Source of the DNA: an uncultured Verrucomicrobiales bacterium
GTDB lineage: Bacteria; Verrucomicrobiota; Verrucomicrobiia; Verrucomicrobiales; Akkermansiaceae
Direction: 5' to 3'
Assembly: GCA_937893015.1 (NCBI GenBank)
Contig: CALBJX010000114.1
Location: 1 to 57,671, forward strand
DNA: 57,671 nucleotides
Shown here: positions 8,025-17,010 of the stretch, piece after piece
How positions within the stretch are numbered: the stretch's first letter is position 1
How the letters are laid out: each line of letters begins with the position of its first letter
Program-made: the position numbers and the translations under genes
Notes under the pieces: model-generated
Seen by the model: the letters and a program-made list of their open reading frames with translations, nothing else
Told to the model about the DNA's origin: nothing
Database searches by the model: none

Positions 8025-9230
8025 TCACATGCCCAGCGGGCAGCCGCGGAGCACGGCAAGGCGGCGGATGACCTGCTCAATCACGTTGTCGGGGCAGGAG
8101 GCGCCGGCGGTGAGACCGATGCGGAGCACGCGGTTGCGGTCGGCGGTGGCGGAGGGCAGCGGGCAATGCTCCTCCGTGCGGGTCTCAAAGTTGTAGCAAC
8201 ACATGTCCTCCGTGCTGATGAGGCTGGCGGCGGACTTGATGAAGTAGGTACGCACGCGCGAAGCCGCGATGGTGGCGAGGTGCGTGGTGTTGGAGCTGTT
8301 GTAGCCGCCGACAATCATCATGGCGTCGAGATCCTTGTCCAGCAACTCAAAAAGGGCATTCTGGCGATCCTGCGTGGCGTTGCAGATGGTGTCGAAGGCG
8401 TGGAAGTGCGCGTCATCTCCGTCGCGCCCGACCACAGCGGCACGGAGCAGCTCTTGGATGCGGGCGGTCTCACTCTTGAGCATCGTCGTCTGGTTGGCGA
8501 TGCCGATGTCGCGCAGATGCACATCGGGGTCAAAACCCTCCGAACTGCGGGAGGCAAAGAGCGACAGGAACGACTCTCTGTTGCCCCTGCCCGCGATGTA
8601 GTCCGCGATGAGACGTGCCTCCTTCTCGTTGGAAAGAATGATAAAGTGCCCTTCTCCGCCCTCTCGGCAGGTTTGGGAAGCGGTGGCGATCGTCTCCTCG
8701 TGCTTAGCCTTGCCGTGGATGACCGAGGTCACGCCCGCAGCGGCGTAGTTCTTCACACGGTTCCAGACCTTGATGACATTGCCGCAGGTGCTGTCCACCA
8801 GCTGCACGCCGCGGGCCTCCAACGCGCGGCGCATGGGCACGGGCACGCCGAAAGCGGGGATGATGACTACATCCTCCTCCCCGAGTTGCGCGTAGAGCGG
8901 GTCGTTGAGATTCCACGGCAGGTGGAGCAGCCCCAGCGCGTCCAGCCGCGCGTTGACATCGGGGTTGTGGATGATTTCGCCGATGAGCCAGATGCGCCTG
9001 CCCTTGAAGAGGTGGTGCGTGGCGTAGGCGATTTCGATGGCGCGGCGTACGCCGTCGCAGAAGCCGAAGGAGGAGGCGAGATAGAGATGGATGTTTTCCA
9101 GCTTCAACACGTTACCATGCGCACGTATGTCATCCACCAGCATGCTGCAATAGGCGCCGAGGTCGTCCTGCACCGCCTCCATCACCTCGGGGCGGCGCAC
9201 ATTGACAGGGCGTTTGGGCTTGGCATTCAT
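8025..9230 (-). CDS. ispH: 4-hydroxy-3-methylbut-2-enyl diphosphate reductase (LytB/IspH), long form
   Basis: IspH performs the last step of the MEP pathway, converting HMBPP to IPP and DMAPP with an Fe-S cluster. Cluster cysteines are visible in S-S-F-G-F-C-D-G-V (about residue 57), V-D-S-T-C-G-N-V (about 150) and A-S-C-P-D-N-V-I-E (near the C-terminus). At 401 residues it is longer than the roughly 315-residue E. coli form; the extra length is an N-terminal extension of about 50 residues and internal insertions, like the longer class in cyanobacteria and plants. It ends just before an intergenic repeat and lies seven bases downstream of an acyl-activating enzyme gene, so the two may share a transcript. 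dxr is one gene further upstream. Confidence 0.95.
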   Translation of the reverse strand: MNAKPKRPVNVRRPEVMEAVQDDLGAYCSMLVDDIRAHGNVLKLENIHLYLASSFGFCDGVRRAIEIAYATHHLFKGRRIWLIGEIIHNPDVNARLDALGLLHLPWNLNDPLYAQLGEEDVVIIPAFGVPVPMRRALEARGVQLVDSTCGNVIKVWNRVKNYAAAGVTSVIHGKAKHEETIATASQTCREGGEGHFIILSNEKEARLIADYIAGRGNRESFLSLFASRSSEGFDPDVHLRDIGIANQTTMLKSETARIQELLRAAVVGRDGDDAHFHAFDTICNATQDRQNALFELLDKDLDAMMIVGGYNSSNTTHLATIAASRVRTYFIKSAASLISTEDMCCYNFETRTEEHCPLPSATADRNRVLRIGLTAGASCPDNVIEQVIRRLAVLRGCPLGM

Positions 9231-9236
9231 CGTGTG

Positions 9237-11417
9237 TTAATGAATGCCCAGCGCTTCGTTGGCGAGCATCTGGCAGCCGCGGAGGTCGAGCTTGCCCGTG
9301 GGCAGCACGGGAATTTGCTCCACGGGGATGATTTCACGCGGGCACCACAGGCGGGGCAGACCGATGCTCACGAGATGCTCGCGGATATCATCGAGCGCTT
9401 CGTTGAGCTGTGTCTGGTGCACGGCGGAGAGCAGCACCATGGCCTCGCCCTTCTTCTCATCGGGCACACCCGCGATGGCAACCGTGCGCCCCGTGAAGCC
9501 CGCGGGGGCCTCCACATAGTGGTCGATGGCGTCCTCCACCACCTCGTGCGGCACCATTTCGCCGCCGATTTTGGAGAAGCGCGAGCGGCGACCGCCCAGC
9601 GTCAGAATGCCGTTCAAATCCACATAGCCGAGGTCGCCCGTCTTGAACCAGCCGTCGCGGAAGACGGAGCTGTTCAAATCATCGCGGCCGATGTAGCCTT
9701 GGAAGATGTTGGCGCCCTTGAACCAAATCATGCCCTGCTCGGAGAGGGGCAGACGCTTGCTGTCGTCATCGGGGTCGGTGATGCGCACGGCGAGGCCCGG
9801 CAGCAGGGAGCCGACGGAGTTATCCTTCACGCTGGGCACATACCAGTTGTGCTCTTCATCGCGCTTGATGGTGGGGTCGAAATTCGCGGAGCAGACGGGG
9901 GATGCCTCCGTCATGCCGTAGCCCTCCAGCAGCCAAATGCCGCACTTCTTCAGGAAGTCGTCCTTGAGGCTCTGCTGGAGCTTCTCGGCACCCACCACGA
10001 AATACTTGACGGAATCGTAGCTGTGCTCATGCGCGCGGCGCAGCATGCCGCGGGCGAAGGTAGGTGTCGTCATGATGAGCGTGCACTTGTACTTCTCCGT
10101 CAGCTCATTGAGGGTCTTGTGCTCCAGCGGGGAGGGGTAGGTGACCGCGCCGAAGCCGTACACCAGCGGCAGGAAGATGCCGCCCATGAGCCCGAAACTG
10201 TGGAAGATGGGCAGACTGCACAGGAAGTTGTCGCCGGGCGTGAGGTCAATCTTGGAGAGCAGCTGCGTGGCGTTGGCCAGCACGGAGCGGTGTGTCATCG
10301 CCACACCCTTGGGCTCGCCGCTGGAGCCGCTGGTGAAGAGCAGTGCCACTTCGTCATCCCCGCAGCGAGCGTCAAGGTTAAAGGTCTTGGCGATGAGCGC
10401 CATGGGGGAGAACTTGGCAAAGGCAATCCACGAGGCAATCTTCGCCATGCCGAGGGATTTGAGCGTCTTGTCAAGGTGGATGATGGTATCCGCCGCCGGC
10501 CAGGGGAACTGCGGCAGCTTGTGCATGAAGGCGCGTGCGGTGATGAAGCGCTTGATGCCGCTCTGGCGCACGATGCTCTTGAAGGCACTCTCCGAGGAGG
10601 TGTAGTTGACATTCACGGGCACGATGCCCGCAAGCAGACAGGCGAGGTTGGCGATGGTGCCGCCCTTGCCCGGGGGCAGGATGATGCCGAGGCGGGGCTC
10701 CTGCACCATCTCTTTCAGCCGGCGGGAGAGCGCCATGGCCACGCCGAGCAGCTTGCCGTAGGAGAGGCGTGACTCATCCATGCCGTCCACCAGCTCAATG
10801 TTGGAGTTGCGGCGCATGTTTTCCACAATGACGCGCGGGAGGGACTGCGCCAGCGTGGGCTGCGCGGTGAAAAGCTCGGCGGAGATTTCCAGCCACGCTT
10901 CCAGCAGGCGCTCACCCGTCTGCGGGCCGGATTCCAGACGCGGCATGAAGACGATTTCCGCGCGGTCATACTTGTCGGGAAGATTGGTGTAGGTGCGCAG
11001 CGTGCTGTCGTTGTAGGTGCCGACAAACACGGGCACGGGGGAGATGTGCAGCGCGGCCAGCTGCATCATGAAAGGCATGGGGACATCGGATATCGTGCCG
11101 ATGGCCTGTGCGGGGCGACCGGGGACGAAGAGCACATCCTTGCCCTGCTGCATGGCCTCCAACAGACGCTCACGCAGCGCACGGCTGTTCGTCTTGCGGA
11201 AGTTGAAGCGAATAGGCGCATTGCCGGAGCGGTCGATAAGCTTCATCACATCCGCAGAGGGCAGGAAAGAGTCCTCAACCAGGCAGACCACATTCTCCGC
11301 GCCGCCCAGCTGCTTCGTCACGGCGACAAAGCAGCACTTATCCAAGCGGTTAGGAAAATAGAAAGAGGGTTGGGCGGGGCGTTTCTCCGCGCCGATGATG
11401 CGAACGTCAGTAGCCAT
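9237..11417 (-). CDS. Aas-like acyl-CoA/acyl-ACP synthetase with degenerate N-terminal acyltransferase-like domain
   Basis: The C-terminal two thirds is an adenylate-forming ligase: P-loop L-F-T-S-G-S-S-G-E-P-K-G, motif G-Y-G-M-T-E-A-S-P, and W-F-K-T-G-D-L-G-Y with the ATP-binding Asp. It should activate a fatty acid to its CoA or ACP thioester. The first 210 residues look like the second half of a PlsC-type acyltransferase (F-V-P-G-R-P-A-Q), but I see no H-X4-D catalytic motif, so this half is probably inactive or a scaffold; E. coli Aas has an active version. I chose the start ATG after GAAAGGAAAC, one of the few clear Shine-Dalgarno sequences here; the upstream in-frame ATG lies at the promoter -35. 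Product: 726 residues. Confidence 0.8.
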   Translation of the reverse strand: MATDVRIIGAEKRPAQPSFYFPNRLDKCCFVAVTKQLGGAENVVCLVEDSFLPSADVMKLIDRSGNAPIRFNFRKTNSRALRERLLEAMQQGKDVLFVPGRPAQAIGTISDVPMPFMMQLAALHISPVPVFVGTYNDSTLRTYTNLPDKYDRAEIVFMPRLESGPQTGERLLEAWLEISAELFTAQPTLAQSLPRVIVENMRRNSNIELVDGMDESRLSYGKLLGVAMALSRRLKEMVQEPRLGIILPPGKGGTIANLACLLAGIVPVNVNYTSSESAFKSIVRQSGIKRFITARAFMHKLPQFPWPAADTIIHLDKTLKSLGMAKIASWIAFAKFSPMALIAKTFNLDARCGDDEVALLFTSGSSGEPKGVAMTHRSVLANATQLLSKIDLTPGDNFLCSLPIFHSFGLMGGIFLPLVYGFGAVTYPSPLEHKTLNELTEKYKCTLIMTTPTFARGMLRRAHEHSYDSVKYFVVGAEKLQQSLKDDFLKKCGIWLLEGYGMTEASPVCSANFDPTIKRDEEHNWYVPSVKDNSVGSLLPGLAVRITDPDDDSKRLPLSEQGMIWFKGANIFQGYIGRDDLNSSVFRDGWFKTGDLGYVDLNGILTLGGRRSRFSKIGGEMVPHEVVEDAIDHYVEAPAGFTGRTVAIAGVPDEKKGEAMVLLSAVHQTQLNEALDDIREHLVSIGLPRLWCPREIIPVEQIPVLPTGKLDLRGCQMLANEALGIH

Positions 11418-11435
11418 AACAGTTTCCTTTCGTTG

Positions 11436-11464
11436 ATTGTACCAGACAGCGTACTTGCTGTCAA
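11436..11464 (-). promoter_or_regulatory. Predicted strong promoter of the acyl-activating enzyme gene
   Basis: TTGACA, 17 bases, TACAAT on the minus strand: perfect -35 and near-perfect -10. A leader of about a dozen bases contains AAAGGA before ATG. Confidence 0.7.
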
Positions 11465-11571
11465 TGATTCGCAAAATGTTACTTTTGGCGATTACTCAAC
11501 CAAAATAACATTTTTGGGCTCAATTGTCCAGAATCTTTTTTCCGCTCCTTCCCTGATGTTGCACCGCACCC

Positions 11572-12735
11572 TCAGCGCCCGATGACATGGTGCGCTTCTT
11601 CGCGAGCCCATGCGTCGTCTTCAAGAATGAGGGCGAGCTTCCCCTTGTAGTCGCGCGGGCGAGCGGAGGAGAGCACGCGCTCCACCGTTTCCCAGATACC
11701 GGGGAAGGAGATTTTTCCGTCCACGAAGGCCTGCACGGCCACTTCGTTGGCGGCGTTGAACATGGCGGGCATGGTGCCGCCCGTGAGACCGGACTGACGC
11801 GCGAGATTCAGCGCGGGGAAATCATCCCAGCGCGGGGCTTCGAATTTCAGCTGCGCGATTTCCGCAAGGTTGAGGTGCGGCAGGCTGTTCACCACGCGGT
11901 CCGGCCAGGTGACGGCGTACTGAATCGGGAAGCACATGTCGCTGCTGCTGAGCTGGGCGAGGATGGAGCCGTCGCGGTATTCCACGAGAGAGTGGACGAT
12001 GCTCTGCGGGTGCACGATGACATCCACGCGCTCCATGGGAATGTCGAAAAGCCAGCGGGCTTCAATCATCTCCAAGCCCTTGTTGAAGAGGGTCGCGCTG
12101 TCGATGGTAATCTTTTGCCCCATCTGCCAGGTGGGGTGTTTGAGGGCCTGTGCCAGCGTCACGTTCGCCAGCTCCTCCTTCGGCAGGGTGCGGAAGGGGC
12201 CGCCGCTCGCAGTGAGGATGAGGCGGCTCACCTGCTCCGCCCCGCCGTGGTTGCCCTGCAGGCATTGGTAGATGGCGTTGTGCTCGCTGTCCACGGGGAG
12301 CACGTTGATGCCCTTCGCCGCGGCGCGGTTCATGACGACTTCGCCCGCCATCACGAGAATTTCCTTGGAGGCAATCGCGAGGTCCTTGCCCGCCTCGATG
12401 GCCTCCAGCGTGGGTTTCAGCCCCGCCGTGCCGATGATGGAGACAAGCACCATGTCCGCCTCCTCCAGCGTCGCGAGGGCGCAGAGCCCGTCGAGCCCCG
12501 TGTAGAGCTGCACATCGGGAGCCAGCTGTTTTTTCAGCTCCGCCGCCTTGCTTTCATCGAACAGGCAGACGTGTTTCACGCCGAACTCCCGCGCCTGCGC
12601 CGCCAGCTTATCCACGCTGCCGTGCGCGGCCAGCGCCACCACCTCCATGCGCTCGGGGATATCCCGCGCGACCTTGAGAGCGCTGGTGCCGATGCTGCCC
12701 GTGGAACCGAGAATGACGACGCGACGTTTCTTCAT
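11572..12735 (-). CDS. dxr: 1-deoxy-D-xylulose 5-phosphate reductoisomerase
   Basis: Dxr converts DXP to 2-C-methyl-D-erythritol 4-phosphate with NADPH, the first committed MEP step. The nucleotide-binding motif G-S-T-G-S-I-G-T-S-A is at residues 9-18. P-V-D-S-E-H-N-A-I-Y-Q provides the metal-binding Asp/Glu, and the substrate loop includes A-S-G-G-P-F-R and H-P-T-W-Q-M-G. At 387 residues the length is canonical. The start at MKKRRVVILG follows a TTGATT/TACAAT promoter with 17-bp spacing; a longer frame upstream would run through that promoter and is rejected. It is followed, after 154 bases holding the next gene's promoter, by the acyl-activating enzyme gene and then ispH. Confidence 0.97.
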   Translation of the reverse strand: MKKRRVVILGSTGSIGTSALKVARDIPERMEVVALAAHGSVDKLAAQAREFGVKHVCLFDESKAAELKKQLAPDVQLYTGLDGLCALATLEEADMVLVSIIGTAGLKPTLEAIEAGKDLAIASKEILVMAGEVVMNRAAAKGINVLPVDSEHNAIYQCLQGNHGGAEQVSRLILTASGGPFRTLPKEELANVTLAQALKHPTWQMGQKITIDSATLFNKGLEMIEARWLFDIPMERVDVIVHPQSIVHSLVEYRDGSILAQLSSSDMCFPIQYAVTWPDRVVNSLPHLNLAEIAQLKFEAPRWDDFPALNLARQSGLTGGTMPAMFNAANEVAVQAFVDGKISFPGIWETVERVLSSARPRDYKGKLALILEDDAWAREEAHHVIGR

Positions 12736-12744
12736 GACACGCCC

Positions 12745-12773
12745 ATTGTACGCCAGTCTCCCCCGAAAATCAA
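12745..12773 (-). promoter_or_regulatory. Predicted dxr promoter
   Basis: TTGATT, 17 bases, TACAAT, nine bases, ATG on the minus strand. Confidence 0.6.
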
Positions 12774-12790
12774 GAAGGAAGAGACGCGAT

Positions 12791-12824
12791 AAAAACCCTC
12801 GCCTGACGTGTGTCAGGCGAGGGT
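12791..12824 (-). terminator. Rho-independent terminator of the autotransporter gene
   Basis: Perfect 12-bp arms CCCTCGCCTGAC/GTCAGGCGAGGG with a four-base loop, followed on the minus strand by TTTTT. It lies 25 bases after the autotransporter stop codon. Confidence 0.9.
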
Positions 12825-12848
12825 CGGTGGCATACCATATCAGCGGCA

Positions 12849-15800
12849 TCAGAACGAGCAGCGCAGGCCGACATTGCCCGCCACGCTGCCGCGGTCGTGA
12901 CCGAGACGGCCGTAGGCACCGCCGACCATGTCCCAATGCAGGGAGAGCGGGAGCACCACGTTCATGCCGATTTGGGCGTAGAAGGGCGCACGCTTCAGGC
13001 TGTTCACACGGAATCCTTCGCTGCCGGGGAAGTCGAAGCGGCAGTCGGCCCCCGGGCGGCGGTCGCTGAACTCACCCACTGCCTGAGCATGGAAGGTGAT
13101 CGTGCCGCGCTCCTGATTCATGAGGCCCGTGAAGCGGCGGTCCATGCGGGCACCGAGAGCCACCTGCACCAAGTGCATGGTGTCGAAGCCCGTCGTCAGG
13201 CTCGCCACCCCTGCCCCGTGTTCACGCAGGTTGTCGATGTCGATGTAGGCGTAGTTGACATCGAGATAGGGGGTGACGACGGACTTATCCGAGAGCTGAT
13301 AATCATAGCTCAGCTCATAGCCGGCGTTGATGGAGGTCGCATCCATGCTGCCCTCGCTGCGGGCGGAGAAATCGTGCCCGGGAGCGTAGACGGAGATACC
13401 GCGGGAGGTATCGAAGTCATGCAGGGCCACGCCCACGGAGAACTTGTGGTCCAGCTTGCCCGTGCGCACGCCGCTGTAGAGGTCGATGAAGTAGATGTCA
13501 TCATCCACGCGGACACCGCTGCTGCGGGCGATGGAGTTCTCATACCCGAAGGCGATACCCAGCGTCGCGTTGCAGCAGAGCTGGCGGTCATAGCCCAGCA
13601 GCAGCCCTTGGAAGGTGCGGCTGTAGGAGCCCATGGCTGCCTGTCCGTCCATGTGGTCATAACCGCCCTCGTACACCATCCAGAGGTCGTTGCGGCGGTC
13701 GGGCATCAGGCGCACGCCCTTGTCCCATGTGCAGGGGGTGGGCATGGTGATGCGGGAACGCAGGGTGTCGAGGTGGTGGCTCGCGGCATCCAGCGCGGTG
13801 TGCTGCGCGGCAGTCACGCCCACGCCGTTGAGGCTCTGCAGGGCGGCGAGCGCATCGGCCCCGCTGCGGGTGTAGTCCAGCGCATCCAGCAGCTGCATCA
13901 GGGACTCATCGGAGGCGGCCAACGTACCCTCCGTGTGGTCCACGGTGTCGGCCAGAGCGGCCAGCGCCCCCGCCACGGCGGCGTTGTTGCCGTCCTGCGC
14001 CACGGCGCGGAAGTTCTTGCTGAACACGAGAGCCGCGCCCGTCTCCTCATCGTTCTCCACATGCACGTTGAGGGTGCGGAGCACGCGCTGGTAAGTACCA
14101 TTGGGCATGCGCTCCATGTCGTAGAGCACGTTCTCGTCGAAGCCCGTGGTGAGCTCACCCGTCAGGAAGGGCACACGGGTGCCGTCCGCAACGGCCTCTT
14201 CATTCGCCGTCGTGCCGCCGAGGGTGGCGAAGACGCGGGCACCATTCGCCGCACTCGGGGCGCTCATGAGCAGGTTGTCCGCGCTCACGGAGCCGTCGGG
14301 GTTCAGGCGAATGTCCTCCCACAGCAGGGTGTAGGGGCTGAGTTTCAGGCTCGTGGCGAGCGTTTCCGTGCCCGCCATGCCGCGGTCGAAGTCGAGGATG
14401 GAGCCGATGTTCCGGTAGCCGAGGCGGGTGTTGTCATCGTTCGTGTAGGAGCCTTCAACGAGGAACTCATTGAGCGTGCCCGCCTCCGTGTTGCGCTGCC
14501 CTTCATCCAAGGCGGTGTTGATGCTGCCCACCTGCACGGGGTCGGCGGCGGTGTAGGCATCGGCGGTCACGTTGAAATTGCTGTCGCGCAGAACGGTGAC
14601 GGCCTGCTCGCCGAGACCGACGCTGTCCACCGTCACCTGCTCGCCGTTGTTGCTGTAGGCAAGGATGCGGCCGTTGAACTCGCGGGAATCCTCGCGGAGG
14701 ATGAAGTTGCGGTCATCGGAGATGAGCACGGCGCCCGTCGTATCCACACTGCTGAGGCCGGCATCGATATTGCCGCCCGTCTTGAGCTCCAGCTGGGAAT
14801 GACTGTCGATGAGCAGCGTGCCGCGGCGCTCCTCCGTGGTGCCCGCGGTGGTCAGCACGGCGTCCTTGATGCTCACGTTGTTTTGGATGAGGATGTCGGC
14901 ATCCGTCGCCACCACGTCCTCATCATTGCTCAGGGACTCAAACTGCACGTTGTTGAGCAGCATACCGACAAGGGCGGAGTCGCCGTCCTTCAGCGTCACG
15001 ACATCCTCGCCCGCGGAGGTGAGCGTCGTCGCGCCCGTCACAATGGCAAGGTTGCCTTCCTCGCCCTCCAGCATGAGGGCTTTGTCAGCATGCAGCACAG
15101 AGTTGCGGATGGTGGTCATGGAGCCCACATAATCCGCCTCGCTCGTCACCAGGTGCAGCGTGCCTTCGCCCGCCGTCATCGAGGAATCGGAAATGTAGGC
15201 AGCGCCGTGCAGGGTGATATCGCCGTTCGCGGTATCCAGCGTGGCACCCGTGGTCATCGTCGTCACGCCGGAGAGCAGGATATCGCCCTCCCCCGTGCCG
15301 TGCAGCGCGGCGGCGGCACCCGTCAGGAGCGTGGAACCGCCGACGCTTTCCAGCCCCTCGGCGTTCAGCGTGCCTTCCACCGTCATGTCGGTGTTGCTGA
15401 GTGCCTGCGCGGTCGTGAGGTCGAGCTGCGACACCGTGCCGAGCACGTTCAGCTTGCCGTCCGTGGTCTTCATCGCGCCGTCCATGGTCATGTGCATGTT
15501 GGCGGTCACTTCCACCACGGCGCCCGTCTCGGCGCCGACATCGCCTGTGATATGCACAGTGCCGTCATAATCCGCGCTGAAACCGCCGCCGTCATTCACG
15601 AGCATGTCGCCGTTGAAGGTCATGTCGGAGGGGAGCGTCTGGTTACCGAGACGAATCTCGTGGAAGGCGGTCACGCTGCCGTCGGCCGTGTCCGAGCCCG
15701 TCAGAATCGTGCCGCGGGCGTTGAAGGAGGAGGAAGGCGTCCCCGTGCCCGTGATGGTGCCCGTGGTCCCTGCGGGGTCGGCAATACCTGCCAGCTGGGC

Positions 15801-15953
15801 ATTTTCCACATCGGTGTAGAAGTCATCGGCGATGGTATCCGTGATGCTCAGATTGGGCTCAGATGTCGCCAGAGCAGCAGAGGAGAACGCGGAGGCGGTG
15901 ACAAGAACGGCCAGCAGCGCACGGCGCAGCGGCGTGGGTAAATGTAATCTCAT
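12849..15953 (-). CDS. Type V autotransporter surface protein
   Basis: A secreted passenger joined to an outer-membrane beta-barrel. The 1034 residues start with a signal peptide (RRALLAVLVTASAFSSAALA), then a long passenger of beta-helix-type repeats rich in G, N, D and T (such as L-N-V-L-G-T-V-S and G-D-I-T-L-H-G-A), a helical linker near residue 720, and a C-terminal 12-strand autotransporter domain of about 270 residues ending in Phe (G-L-R-C-S-F). I chose the start at MRLHLPTPLRR; a longer frame extends back through an intergenic repeat and is clearly not coding. The leader is A/C-rich with no Shine-Dalgarno sequence. Function unknown; adhesion or host interaction is possible from the architecture. 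A strong terminator follows. Confidence 0.9.
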   Translation of the reverse strand: MRLHLPTPLRRALLAVLVTASAFSSAALATSEPNLSITDTIADDFYTDVENAQLAGIADPAGTTGTITGTGTPSSSFNARGTILTGSDTADGSVTAFHEIRLGNQTLPSDMTFNGDMLVNDGGGFSADYDGTVHITGDVGAETGAVVEVTANMHMTMDGAMKTTDGKLNVLGTVSQLDLTTAQALSNTDMTVEGTLNAEGLESVGGSTLLTGAAAALHGTGEGDILLSGVTTMTTGATLDTANGDITLHGAAYISDSSMTAGEGTLHLVTSEADYVGSMTTIRNSVLHADKALMLEGEEGNLAIVTGATTLTSAGEDVVTLKDGDSALVGMLLNNVQFESLSNDEDVVATDADILIQNNVSIKDAVLTTAGTTEERRGTLLIDSHSQLELKTGGNIDAGLSSVDTTGAVLISDDRNFILREDSREFNGRILAYSNNGEQVTVDSVGLGEQAVTVLRDSNFNVTADAYTAADPVQVGSINTALDEGQRNTEAGTLNEFLVEGSYTNDDNTRLGYRNIGSILDFDRGMAGTETLATSLKLSPYTLLWEDIRLNPDGSVSADNLLMSAPSAANGARVFATLGGTTANEEAVADGTRVPFLTGELTTGFDENVLYDMERMPNGTYQRVLRTLNVHVENDEETGAALVFSKNFRAVAQDGNNAAVAGALAALADTVDHTEGTLAASDESLMQLLDALDYTRSGADALAALQSLNGVGVTAAQHTALDAASHHLDTLRSRITMPTPCTWDKGVRLMPDRRNDLWMVYEGGYDHMDGQAAMGSYSRTFQGLLLGYDRQLCCNATLGIAFGYENSIARSSGVRVDDDIYFIDLYSGVRTGKLDHKFSVGVALHDFDTSRGISVYAPGHDFSARSEGSMDATSINAGYELSYDYQLSDKSVVTPYLDVNYAYIDIDNLREHGAGVASLTTGFDTMHLVQVALGARMDRRFTGLMNQERGTITFHAQAVGEFSDRRPGADCRFDFPGSEGFRVNSLKRAPFYAQIGMNVVLPLSLHWDMVGGAYGRLGHDRGSVAGNVGLRCSF

Positions 15954-16072
15954 TGTTGTTATGGTTGGGTAATTGTGGCGACAACAGGCAGAATACCCGC
16001 TGTCTTGCAGGGCATCATACGCACAACAAAGAGCTGCGTCCACAACTGTTTGCCGTATGGCGGAAACAGGTA

Positions 16073-16319
16073 GACAAATGAGCGATTTGTCGAACTGAAT
16101 GTACGAAGTACGATGTACGATGTACGAAGTTTGAGTTCCGCTCGCTACGCTCGCCGGATGAAGGGAAGAAGGACGCAAAGCGTTCATCAAAGGCTACAAG
16201 CCTTTCATCTGCGCTTTGCGTCCTTTGTCCTTTTTTCTTGCGCGGCGTAGCCGCGCCTCAATTTGACTTCGTACATCGTACATCGTACATCGTACATCCC
16301 TACAAATCCACGATTTGTC
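16073..16319 (-). repeat. Heptamer-armed intergenic repeat, copy 3 (inverted orientation, type B core)
   Basis: It fills most of the 346-base gap upstream of the autotransporter. Arms and shoulder hairpins match the other copies, but the core is different: a long hairpin whose arms carry GGACGCAAAGCG and CGCTTTGCGTCC around a smaller AAAGGCT/AGCCTTT hairpin. A closely related core occurs in copy 7. The TAG stop of the next gene lies inside the left end. Between the repeat and the autotransporter start I see only an A/C-rich leader and a weak TATGAT-type -10 candidate. Confidence 0.88.
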
Positions 16320-16992
16320 GCACTTTCTCCTCCGCGCCTTCGGGGTAGAGACGCAGCTGCCCCTCGTGGCGAATGAGGAGCGCGTTGACGGGAATATCAT
16401 ACGTCTCCCACGTCATCAGCATCTCCTTGCAAGCTCCGTGCAGGGAGGCGGGAATCAGACGCTTCTGCTCGGCGCGGGTATAATCGTTTTCAGCAGAGGG
16501 GAAAGAGAGAGCTAACACATAATCCTCTTCCGAAAAGGCGGCGGCCATGTAATCACAATCATCGGAGCGCTCGACGGAAAGGGCATAATGCTCGGCGGTA
16601 TCTTCCCAAATTTCCACACACCCTTCCGCATCCTCGGTCTTCTTCACCCATGCCGTCATGCGCTTGCGCAGCAGCGTAGGGGGAATGTCCGGCAGCATTG
16701 TGTAGCGGTATTCGGCATAGGCTCGTTCTTCCGCCGTCCGCGGGTGGCGGCGCTTGCGGCGGCGCTGCAGAGCATGTCTCCACTCACCCGCCGAACCACA
16801 GAGAATGCAGTAGGCACTCACGATAAGCCACAAAAAGACAGCAGAGGCAAGGACGCCCTCGCGCATCCTTTCACCGCCGGGGAAAACGGAGGACGGCAGC
16901 AGGTAGGCCGACAGCACCACGACCGGAGCGGCGAAGAACACCGCCAACAGCAGACCATTCCAAAAACGGTCGAGCTGACGATCCCGATTCAT
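16300..16992 (-). CDS. Hypothetical protein with two membrane helices and a cytoplasmic domain
   Basis: I do not recognise the family. About 230 residues: two hydrophobic helices (roughly 12-34 and 46-66) separated by a short loop, an Arg-rich cytoplasmic stretch (R-R-R-K-R-R-H-P-R), then a soluble domain of about 140 residues. The layout resembles bacterial YcxB-like membrane proteins, in which two helices precede a C-terminal domain that includes a Y-x-L-P segment, but I cannot confirm that. The start is ATG after GGAAGGG; GTG nine bases upstream is also possible. The gene begins 18 bases after metX ends, so the two are probably co-transcribed. Its last codons (V-D-L-stop) are written in the end of an intergenic repeat. 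Confidence 0.65.
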   Translation of the reverse strand: MNRDRQLDRFWNGLLLAVFFAAPVVVLSAYLLPSSVFPGGERMREGVLASAVFLWLIVSAYCILCGSAGEWRHALQRRRKRRHPRTAEERAYAEYRYTMLPDIPPTLLRKRMTAWVKKTEDAEGCVEIWEDTAEHYALSVERSDDCDYMAAAFSEEDYVLALSFPSAENDYTRAEQKRLIPASLHGACKEMLMTWETYDIPVNALLIRHEGQLRLYPEGAEEKVRQIVDL

Positions 16993-17010
16993 CCCTTCCA
17001 CTTCTTTTCC

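Noticed and set aside
7866..10772. A 968-codon plus-strand frame over ispH and the acyl-activating enzyme
   Set aside because: Antisense shadow that starts inside the intergenic repeat.
12810..15941. A 1043-codon plus-strand frame opposite the autotransporter
   Set aside because: Composition is typical of a GC-rich antisense frame; the minus-strand autotransporter has signal peptide, barrel domain and terminal Phe.
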